From Holothuria scabra (Eukaryota > Echinodermata > Holothuroidea > Aspidochirotida > Holothuriidae), in assembly GCA_037179385.1 (NCBI GenBank), contig CM074187.1:930001-994000 (forward strand): a DNA stretch of 64,000 bases, in the 5' to 3' direction. This document shows positions 30,201 through 42,200 of this stretch, piece after piece. Within the stretch, counting starts at the first letter, position 1. Every line of letters begins with the position of its first letter. The notes below the pieces were generated by a model, which searched no databases, was not told the DNA's origin, and saw nothing but the letters and a program-made list of their open reading frames with translations. A program made the translations under genes and the position numbers.

Positions 30201-33200
30201 TTGGTGTGTTACTAAGACCAAGTCCTGAAAAAATACTGGTACTTGAAAAAAAGTAATTGTTAGGATGTGTGGATGATTAAAATATTTACATAAACATTTA
30301 GAGCAGAGGTTCCTGCACGGGAATTAACCCAGTCAAACACCTAGATGCATGAAAGTGCCGGATAACATGGGGGCAATGCATAGCTTAAATTCCTTCCCAC
30401 CTGACTTCCCTACCAGAGAGTTGAGAACCAGTACTGCCTCAATACTGGTTCTGTGTATTTTACAATACTGGAACCAATATTTTCACAGTACTGCCCAACC
30501 CTATTCCCAAGCATGCCCCTTTGGGCTGGGTTAGTAGAATATGCCCATGGTATTTCCTGCTTGTTGTAAGAGGGGACTAAAGGGAAACTTAACATGAACT
30601 TTAACAATACTGGAACATAAATTTGAACTTTGAACTTTTTGTTGAGTTGACTGACACTATAGAACACATTTGTGTCGGTGTGTTGTTAAATCTAATCTAA
30701 CTAACTGACTAACTCATTCCCAAACATTGAAAGTGGCTCTGACATGAGATTCATGGTGAATATTTTGGAAATTGTTGCTTGTAGTTCTGAACAGAATGCA
30801 TACATCATTTTTCCAAACTGGTCCTCTTTTGCTCTGAAAAATGGGGAGAAATTTGTTCCTATTTTCACTTTGTTTTTTCATGCATTGTTAAACTCTAAAA
30901 TGTCTTCCATTTTTATTACTCTGTCACAAACTTTCCTTGTTGTGTGATTTAAGTGCATACATGAGAAAACAAATATTTTTACATATTTTCAATGCCTGCA
31001 TACATGTCAACTGTTCTGTTTTAAGGAGGCTCATTGAGTTGATATCAATAACTTAATGAGAGTCTCAAAGGGTCACTACCACATAACAATGCTTGTAGTT
31101 AGCATCTGTTCTGTTTTAAGGAGGTTCATTGAGTTGATATCGATAACTTAATGAGAGTCTCAAAGGGTCACTACCACATAACAATGCTTGTAGTTAGCAT
31201 CTGTTCTGTTTTAAAGAGGCTCATTGAGTTGATATCGATAACTTAATGATAGTCTCAAAGGGTCACTACCACATAACAATGCTTGTAGTTAGCATCTGTT
31301 CTGTTTTAAGGAGGCTCATTGAGTTGATATCGATAACTTAATGAGAGTCTCAAAGGGTCACTACCACATAACAATGCTTGTAGTTAACATCTGTTCTGTT
31401 TTAAGGAGGTTCATTGAGTTGATATCGATAACTTAATGAGAGTCTCAAAGGGTCACTACCACATAACAATGCTTGTAGTTAGCATCTGTTCTGTTTTAAG
31501 GAGGCTCATTGAGTTGATATCGATAACTTAATGAGAGTCTCAAAGGGTCACTACCACATAACAATGCTTGTAGTTAGCATCTGTTCTGTTTTAAGGAGGT
31601 TCATTGAGTTGATATCGATAACTTAATGAGAGTCTCAAAGGGTCACTACCACATAACAGTGCTTGTAGTTAGCATCTGTTCTGTTTTAAAGAGGCTCATT
31701 GAGTTGATATCGATAACTTAATGAGAGTCTCAAAGGGTCACTACCACATAACAATGCTTGTAGTTAGCATCTGTTCTGTTTTAAGGAGGCTCATTGAGTT
31801 GATATCGATAACTTAATGAGAGTCTCAAAGGGTCACTACCACATAACAATGCTTGTAGTTAGCACCTGTTCTGTTTTAAGGAGGTTCATTGAGTTGATAT
31901 CGATAACTTAATGAGAGTCTCAAAGGGTCACTACCACATAACAATGCTTGTAGCTAGCATCTGTTCTGTTTTAAGGAGGCTCATTGACTTGATATCGATA
32001 ACTTAATGAGAGTCTCAAAGGGTCACTTCCACATAACAATGCTTGTAGTTAGCATCTGTTCTGTTTTAAGGAGGCTCATTGAGTTGATATTAATAACTTA
32101 ATGAGAGTCTCAAAGGGTCACTTCCACATAAAAATGCTTGTAGTTAGCATCTGTTCTGTTTTAAGGAGGCTCATTGAGTTGATATTAATAACTTAATGAG
32201 AGTCTCAAAGGGTCACTACCACATAACAATGCTTGTAGTTAGCATAACAAGTCAAGTTTCAAGTTTAAATGTCACAGAAAACTTTAAAATTTTGAATTTT
32301 CTAGTGTCCTCACTTGTAACGGTTTTGTACATAATTGAAAAAGATTCTGGTCACCAATTTTTTAAAACCGACTTCAACCGTTAAGTACTCACTCATAAAA
32401 CAGTTATTTTTGTGTAGGGTATGGGGATTGTCTAAGATTGACCATTTGTCATTGGTATGTGAAGAAAACTGTACAGGTTTGAAAAAATTTGTTGAATTTC
32501 ATGAACCAACTCAATGAGCCACTTTAAGTGGACCAGTTCATTTTCAAGGCTTTAAAACCCATAAAGATCAGAACATTCCAAATTACTGACTTAAGAGTAT
32601 TAAAAATATAGTTATATTAAATATGATCAGGAAGTATGAAAAGGTTGGGCAAGTAGAAAATATGATCACAATGCAATAACTTGAAAAAACTGACAGCAAT
32701 CTTTGCATCCACCTGCGTGACTTCCACATATTGTGAACATGAAGGGGAGGGGCAGTTAGGCATATGTTATTAACTGACTTGGCAATAACTGCCAGTTGAA
32801 TAATTCTGTCATAAGAGAGGAAAATAGAAATATCACCCCTTAGACCTTTAAGCCCATTGAGAACAAAGCTTGTGTTCTTGACAAACACAGTGGATCATCT
32901 GTTAGATATTCTGTTTTTTGATGTGGCAATGTTGGCAATTATGCTAGAAGCATGTAGATATTTTTAATTCCCATTCTTCTTATGTTTCTTTGTAATGTCA
33001 GATTTGGGATGAAGATAACCCAAGGATAGATGACTACGTCAGTGTTCCTGTTGGAAATGTCCTTGAGCCCTCAGACAGTGACTTTGTAGTTGGAGATGTT
33101 ATTCTCATGCACACACCCTTGACCAGCTCAGAAGGTGTGTTCGTAACACTTTAATTCTCACTAACTTCTCATGTTTATCATTTAATGGAAGCACTGTGAT

Positions 33201-36200
33201 CATATAATACAAAAATTGAATCATTGAGTACTTACTTGAAATCATGAGTTATCTTGTTGGAATGACAAAAGGAGAAGTCAACTTTGACCATTTTATTCCA
33301 GTTAAGTGAAGCTGGTGATAATTAGGATGTAGAAAGTTCACCTGACCAACTGTTTGAATAGTTAGATAAGGATTTACAGTTCTGTTTCTGACCAGTTGTT
33401 TTAAGTCAGACTGGCTACTGACTTTTTTCTAGTCATGGCTCACTGGTTTTTCCTACTTTATTACTGATCTGTAAAACTCCATCCACTTGCCTGCCTGTCT
33501 GGCTGCCGCCTGCCTGTTCGTTCCCTCACTTGCTCACTTACTCCATTGTTTATGCTGAGCACCAAGCACAATGGCAGCAGTATCAATTTTTAAAGGCTTT
33601 GGTGTGACCTGATTGGGATTCGAACTCTTAACCTTTGGGTTGCACCACTTGACCATGCAATGGATGGTATACTCAAGGTGCTATGTATAAAGCCCCTAAA
33701 ACCCTGCACAAGGGGTTAGCACTGCCATATAGGCTGGAACAAGTACTACACTGTTATTTTAGATATTTAAAAATCACTTCTGTAATGGGTGGAAACATGT
33801 GTCCCTAGCATCACTAACTCATGGATGTGCCCTCGCTGGGTGGCACCGGGTGCTGACAACCGCATTTCACCTGGCACTCATCCCAAAGGGATGAAATACA
33901 CCCTGCACTGTTCCCAGTTTCCTAAATCACTATAAAAATTCCTACAATTATTCAAAATCATTCAGTAACATCCACAGTAATGTTGAATTGATAACAGTGA
34001 ATATCAAAAATTTTTCCCCTTAGCGTAGGCCTACACCTCTCCCCAATGATGCGTTCAGATTCAGAATACCCGGCACTCAGAATCAAATAGTCACGTTCCT
34101 GACTAACCAAAACAAGGCTAAGAACATTAACTTATTTGTATCTTCATTGTTCCTTTCACAGATTCTGTGTCGTGCAAATTGTCTTATTATTTCTTTTTCT
34201 TTCTCGCTTAGGTAAGAAAGGAACATGGAGCTCATCAGACCCATCAGTGGTGTCTGTTAAACCTGGTGGTCTTGCAGTTGCATCAGCTCCAGGCAAAGCC
34301 ACTCTTTCACTGGACATTGGACATAATTCAGTGACCTTTACAGACGTAAGTAATCCAATTTTTACCTTTGACATAATTATTCCTCAAATTAGAAGTTAAG
34401 TTTAATTAATTGTCCACTAGAAGTGGTAATCGTAGGTTTTTTATTTTAGAGAGCTGAAGGAAATAAATTTGTCATATTGCTTAAAGATGCACACTTTCTC
34501 TATAAAAACCAGAAGGCAATGTGTCAACATGGCAGTAGTGTGTTAAAGGGAAATACAAGTTTGTATGTGTTTGTTTTTTTTCTGATATGCCATTTCAACT
34601 TGGCTTTGATTTTTCTTAGTCCAGGTAGGATCACTAATGATTGTTCATACAAATTGTTAATTGACCTCCCTGTTACTCCTATTGATTTAATGACCATGGA
34701 TTCATACCCCAAGTAAATTACACAGGTTGATTTGCAAAGAGATTGAAACAAACCATTGCTTGACTTTTGTTACTTTAAAATAAGTTATAGGCATGATGGG
34801 ACAACCTTTTTACAAGATAAGCAGGGTGCTCCAAGAGGTTGGTCCTGACTTCACTGTATTTTAGAAATTCACAACGGAGGTTGTCCTTCAGTGTTTTTTC
34901 ATCTAAGTAAATGACGCTGCAATCCTAGCCAGCTGAGACCTCCAACACTGCTTCTGAACTCTTTTTTAAGTGCTAACTAATTGTTTTTTATCTGGCTGAC
35001 ACTGTATAGATGAATCTGGGCAGCAAGTGATGGTCTGATTTCAGTTGGCCATAACTGGGGTCTATCACTTTTTAATTTTTCAATTTCCATGCTGACCTGT
35101 ATCATGGATGGTTGTACACTAAACTGCACCTTGATTCCTTCAATTTCACTGAATATGAGGGTTTGAAATTCATGCAGGCAATAAATGGAGAGAATTTACA
35201 GCTGATGGACCCCACTAATGGCTGCTTACAATCACTTAACACAAGCCCTGGATCAGATTCGTCTATAACACATTTGTTTTGTGTGTTGTTCAATCTCATC
35301 TGACTAACCTAAAAACAAATAAGTTGGTTGTCTTTGACAGGTCGTGGTTGGACCAATCACAAGGGTTGCTCTTCAGGAGGATGAAACCATCCCTCATCTT
35401 ACCACTTTGCCATCTCAAGAAGAAGTTAGAGTCTCTGTACTTTTGAATGGAAAGGGAAGTTCTAAAGGTAATAACTTTTTGAGAACAATTTTTTGCCATT
35501 AAAAAAAGAAAACAAATAGCCAAATACCTCACTCTTGAGAAGCAAGCTTCTCCATTGGTGATTGCTGTTTGACTGATAACAAATTTGAAAGATGCAGAGT
35601 AGCTTATACTACACAATGTGCCCGGAAAGTCTTCTAATTACACTTAAGAGCATTGTGTGCTAAACAGGTTAGACCATCAAGCCTACAAGCAACAAACTTG
35701 ACCCCTGTCTTCACTAAGAATGGATAAAAAATTAAAAACATTTGTGGGAGGGTTTTAGGTAACTTATACGGGAGAATTGGGACTGAATTTAGAAGATTTG
35801 CCCTGTAAGTAATGTAGCATGCATATTTGATAGTGAGAGTCAACTTCATTACTTCCGAAGGTTTGACCTTGCAAACATTTTTGTATCGGTACATAATTTG
35901 TATTGTAAAATATGCATAGAATTTTTCTTTTCTTAAATGTAATGAAGCTAGGTACAGTAATTTATGATAAAGAAATAACTTTATGGAAATTGTGCCTCTT
36001 TATGTAATTCATGAAGATATGAATCATTTTCATTAAGAAATTTATGTGATTGTGTTGATTCATTATTTTGATTTTGCACAGGTGCATCAGTAGCTGGTTC
36101 TGACTTTGAAGCCCCTCTACCCCCATTTACATGTCAGATGGGATTTAAGGGAGACAGGAGTAATGTACAGGCATCTGAATGGTTTGCAGTGTATTCTGGG

Positions 36201-39200
36201 TATGACACACAATCAGGTGAGCTTGGATTATTTTGTGGGATTGGTCTTCTGTGGCTTGGGGTCATGCATGGGAAAGGGGACTCATAGGCAAGATAAGGCG
36301 TGAATTATGGGCCAAAACAAAGTGACATGTATATTCATATGGGAATTATTCTCATAAGCTTACCCTAATCGCAAGGCTTTTGCATGCAGGTGTGATTAAG
36401 GTTTTTTTTTTTTTTTTGTTAGGTTGAGGGCCTAGAACATGTCAGAAGTAGGTAATTGATCATAATCTGCCAAATAACTTAGTCACATAGAAGAGAAAGG
36501 GAGAAACATTGATAAATTCAAAGATTTCAAATTTTAGTTTGGTTTGGAAAACCTGTTAACTTGATATTAATTGCAGTTTTATGTTTAAGAGCTTTAGTAC
36601 TTGTGATAAAGCTGGAATTTGCTTGTACAGTTGAAAGAATCCAAGAAGTGTTGTGGTAAATACCCAGATAGTCTTTAAATATGGAAAAAAGTCAATGAAT
36701 ACTCTCTACTAATAATAATCTACCCAATAGCAAAGTGCTTTTTATAAAGGAATTGAGTAACACCAGGCATGAGCTTTTTCCTCTTTTCCGCGGATTTCCA
36801 CGTTTTTTTAGGCGCGGTTCCGCGGAAAAATTACAGTTCCGCTTTTTTGTATATTATCAAAATTATTTGTGTCGATAAAATCGGGTGAAAACGCGGACAT
36901 AACCTGTATAAGAAGAAGCTCATGAAACACGGAAGATTACAGATACTGTATAGTACTTATGCTCGTACGTGCGTATGTGTGTACACCTTCGCAGTTATCT
37001 TTATTTCCTAGATGGATACTATGCATAACCGTTGTCAAATTTATAGAACGTACATAGCTGTGCAGGCATGGATATTGCAATCGCGCAAGGAGTCGAAAGG
37101 GCCTTGTGATCGTCCGCCGTATCGTACAGCTGGTACAGTAGTAAATTGTAGTATTGCATGCATTGAACTGCATGCCTGCTGCATGTGCACGGAACATCAG
37201 TTACATTTCCAAATCAATTCAGGATAAAAGAGATTCTCGATGTGTAGTCTTTGACAAAATTGCCAAAAACAAGTGGCTCTTATGTTAGTCAATGCTGGAA
37301 TGGACTGAACATTTGAATAATCTGATATATGAATGCTGTTTGACACATTGTCCTGCGACGTCTTTCTTGTGTAGTGTAACGACCAACGTCAGGCCTAGCC
37401 TAACACTGTAACGTTAGGCCTACTAAGTTATAGCTTCTTGTACAGTGAGTTACGTTTGTTAGGCTCTATCTGTCTATTGCGCAGGAATCGGGTGTTACTT
37501 TCTGTCTGTTGTTTCTGCATTATCCATATGCATTGAATCCATTTTTAAAAGATTTTGTTAAGAATAACCTGGGCCAACGTTTGGTTATACAGGCATAGGC
37601 TAGTTTACATATGACAAGCCTAACGTCAGGCCAAACGTTGGCCCACTACAGTAGTATTAATTGGTAATAGTAGTAAGCACTGAGCAACACCATGCCTAGT
37701 CTTGTTGGCCTGGCTTTTAAAATTGAATTAATGAACATTTTGCTGGTAATATTACAGTCACTATTAGCCCAATAAAAAGTTAGCCTACCAGGAAATCTTA
37801 ACCACTTACCTGAGCAGATCAATGAGATGACAAATTAAGAACAGGCTACAAGGCAACGCTAACAAAAATGTTGTGTTTTAGAGTGCATTCCCTGTAATCC
37901 AAGGTTCCAAAATTTCAAAATTTTCTCCCCTCAGCCCCAACCATGGTGGGGCTGAGGTGGGCTGTGACCCCCCTGGCGGTGAATTTTCCTCTTTTTTTTT
38001 GAAATGCCAGGCTCATGCCTGATAACACAGACATTTCACTTTCTTTTGTTTTGTAGGAAAGTATTATTGTGCTGTGAAAAGGAAAGAATCTAAGAATGTT
38101 CCACAGTTCCTCAGCACAATCAATACAAACCTTGAACTTCAAGTTACAGTACATCGTACTTCCCGCCAGACTGAAGTCAGGTCACCTAGCATATCCATTC
38201 CATTCTTCCCATCATTTTTCATTCACCAAAACGAAATCATGCTCAGTTTACAGAAAAGAGAGATGGAACTTATGGTCGAGGGAGTTGAAGGGGTCCTCAG
38301 AACCCTTCAGGTTAGTGACTCATGTTTTGTGCATTTATTTATTCCCTTATCTATGTTTTAAAAACTGAAGACTATTATTTTGGTCTTTAAGAGTACATTT
38401 TGTATATGATGTAGTAGTCACCATGGCCACATGCTCTCTTCTCAAAATATTTTTTGGGAGGACCCTAGGGGTTTGAGAAATTCACATTTTCTTCTCACAT
38501 AAAAATTATGTTTGAAAAAGGGGTTAACCCCTAAAAATTTCTTTTGTTTCCTTGAGATAAAAGATACCTACCCCCCCCCCCCCCCCCAAATAAGTGACCA
38601 TTCCTAGTTAATATGCACTCATTATATCTCTCTGCATCAGCTTCCTTGATTTCATTCTTCTTTACTGTTTCACAGTTGCAGTAAGATGATTTTGAAAATT
38701 CTTCATGCTATGATACAATGAAGTAATGATTCCAGACATTTTGTTTGGGTATGAAGAATTTCCAAAATACAACTTTTATCTTAATTCTTTCTTTAACTTT
38801 TGGTTACCCTTGTTTTATGTTTTGGGTTTACCCTTTCTGTGTCATCTTTGCACAGGTTTCTACGAATGATTCGGAGCTAATTGGAATCAGCAAGCCATTT
38901 AGCAGTGGCTCTCCAAATGTCCTTCATTTCAACATTATGTTGAAGGAGTTCCAATCTTCTCAATTCACCCCCAGCTACCTGCAGAGTGCTGTGGAGGTAC
39001 GATGTAGTCTGACTGGCCAGTCACACATCCTACCAGTCAAGATAAATCTAGTGCCAGTGGTAGTGACTGCCAAAGGTAAGAACCAACCTTTATAGAGGTG
39101 AGACCTTACCTTTATAAGGGTCGAGTCAGTGGTCACCCAACTTTATACCGCACCCTACATAGTATTACTCATTCTCTTTAAATTTTGATGAACTGCATAC

Positions 39201-42200
39201 CATAAATTGCTTTCCCAGAGATCCAAAAGCTAAAACAACTTTGGTGTAACAGTAGGTGGTGTCACAGGTATGGGTATACAGAGGGGGTGGGGTTGGAGTA
39301 AGGAGGTCATGAGCTTCACCCCCTGCCCAGGAAATCAATAAAGTTGAAGCAAAGAAACTTGGGGAAAAGGTGAGTTCATCATTATTTTATATTTTTGCTA
39401 GAGAGTTCCCAGAGCATAAAAATTCAATTTAGAAAATGATGAGAGGCAAGTTAAGGATGGGAAAGGGTCTTATTCAGGAAACTAAAGCCATTTGGACAAA
39501 ATTTTCTCAACACTTAGTGGCAAACTCTCATGGCACTGCAGGTAAATAATTTGCCTATTGGTTTCATCCCCACTGGCAAATTCTTGGTTGTAAAAAGGGT
39601 CAAGTTTTAGCAATTGAGCTCTGTCTGGGAGGAAACAATGTCCTCCAATTTGATCAGTGAAAACTTCCCCCTCCTGGTTTTTGCTGTGAATGCCCATTGT
39701 CACAGAATAAAGCAAACATGATTTGCATACAGAATTCCAAGATGTGAGTAAAACCATTATTTTTGCAAAATATGAATATTCATCAATTCCTTGAGGAGAT
39801 GTCCTAATCTGTGTGTTCAAAGAATGCATTGTTTAGTTTAGCCCTTGCTCTCTGAATTGTCCTTTTCACTTCATGTGAGAAGAGTCAAATTTACTTTAAC
39901 TATCCAGTCTGCTATTGAGAAGAGTTTTTATCATACCAATTGTAATGCTCTGCTCCAAAGCCATTCCTCCGGTCTCTGAGAGAAATTTCATTTGCACTGG
40001 CTTTTTAGAGATGAAATGTCATTTGATTCTTCTCCAAAGTGACTACACATGTAGAAGCTGTATTTGTTGGATTGTTTCTTTGGCTTGAAAACAGACTGTC
40101 ATGATGAATTGAGCAGCCACCTCTACATTTCTTGTAACTTTGGTAATATGAAAGGCTTAAAGGGATGAGGCTACATATGGAGCATGGTTAGATTCTTGGA
40201 GTAAAAAGAAATGACAAATTGGTGAAAAAAACTAAATTAATGTGGATGCACTCTTCCCCCCCCCCCCTCCCCACAAAAATGCATATGACACTGTCAGGTA
40301 ATCATGTTTTTTGTCATGTGCTTGTAAATACATTTGCAATTTACATACACCAACAAATTATCTTGGAGTGAAATAATATCTGCCTCAAGTTTGCTCTTCA
40401 TAGGAAATAATCCATTTTAAATAATCCCAATTTTAAACATTAAAATGTACATGAAGTCTAGAATTTTGAAAGTAAATATTTTAGAGGTTGCAAAATGAAC
40501 CTCATTCATGCATTGTCAATTGGTTAAAGCATCTGAGGTGCATTTGGTGGGTCGGGAGTTCAACTCCTGGCTGGATCTTACTAAAGACTGTAAAACAGAA
40601 ACTATTGTCATTGTGCTTGGCGCTCAAATAAACAGTGGAGTAGGGAAAACAAGCCAGTGAGCCACAACTGGAGAAAAGGCAGTGGTTGGATTGACTTAAA
40701 CCAGTTGGTTTGAAACTGGGCTGTAAAACTCCATCTAACTAACAGACTCATTCATCCAACTCCCATTGTCATAGCTTGTTCCATTGTTGAGGTAGGTATT
40801 AAATGTTGAAATTTATTCACTTAATGCAAAGTAGTCCAATGTGCAATAATTTGATTTCATTACTGTTCTATTTGCCTTTGAGATTGAAAGTGTTGTCATG
40901 ATTTTCAATGCTTCCTGTTTGCTTGTACAGTACAGCACGTTGTACAGAGAAGAGTTAACTAATAACACCACCCCAAAACATTAATATTGCTGTCACATAT
41001 TGGTACAAGGTGCAGTAACTTTCAGAAAACAAAGAAATACAAAGATTGTAATTTGAGAAGTACAACAATGACATCACAAATAATTGTGCAATGTACCATT
41101 TTTAATTGAGTGAATAAAATTCAAGTTTTTATATCTCAACTCAGAAATGTCCAATAGAGGTAGGAGTCTGACTGCTTGACTTTATTTTTTATGCTCTTTA
41201 ATAGATATTTCTGAAATTTTAGACTTGCGGTATTACTCTTTAAAGAAGCATTTACTCTCTGGAATAAAAAACCTCATATTCTTCACTTTTAGGTAGAAAT
41301 TTCTGTCAGTTCTGATAATCAGATAAAATTTTTCCTATGCAGACATACTTATAGTTTCATTTAACATTTTGTCTTTTGCAGAAGAAGTCATTGTTGTAAC
41401 TGGTTGGAGTGGAGTTTTCCAGGTCATAGCCAATAATTATCAGAACTGGATATTTCTACTTATACTTATTTTAGCAATAGCTGGTGCTGTTCTTCTAGGT
41501 AAGTTAATCTGTTTGTTCAGGGTTGAAGTAGCACTCATTGTAAGATGATTACACCATCTACTGGCTGTAAAGTCAGTTGCTATAAACACTTTTTTCTCAT
41601 AGGTAAATCTTCCCCCCGTGGGTTGGGGGTTTACAAATATGTCCACCGCATTCCTTACTTGTCAAATGAGGCAACTGAAAGGTAGAACTTAAATCTATTT
41701 GCAAAACATTTGAAACGGCATTTGAAAATGTCATTTGAAACCAAACTCGAACCACAGTTGAAACAGTACTTAAACTTCGTACTTTCTCAGGCTGACATTA
41801 CCTGACACATTGGTCTTGATGTGTTGTTGAATCCAACCCAAGCAACCCACAGATAACTAACATGCACACATAAACACAAATATTTATACAAATTCCTCAT
41901 TCCTGGTGAAGCCTTATGCCAAACCTCGGAAGTCGTATAACACAAAATAGAGTTTTGCAATTTTGTATGAAGTCTGCTTGCTTTCACCGAATGAAATATT
42001 ACCCATCAATCATCATAAGCATGTTTGTGTTTAAGGAAAGCATTAAATGAATTTAAGTAGCTGTAAAGGCCAGCTCAGTATACCATCCCAATTATTTACA
42101 AGTAGTTTCAATGGTTCCTGGTATTACCATCTAACTTTCTTTAGCAACAGTGTTCTTTGAGGTTTCATGTACAGAGTAAGATATTTTGTTTTTTTTCCTC

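Noticed and set aside
31011..32245. CRISPR-like regular array
   Set aside because: The 95-bp units are directly adjacent without unique spacers and belong to a MITE in a eukaryotic intron.
33600..33662. Possible tRNA gene on the minus strand (A and B boxes present)
   Set aside because: The cloverleaf is not maintained and a SINE body shared with other copies follows directly.
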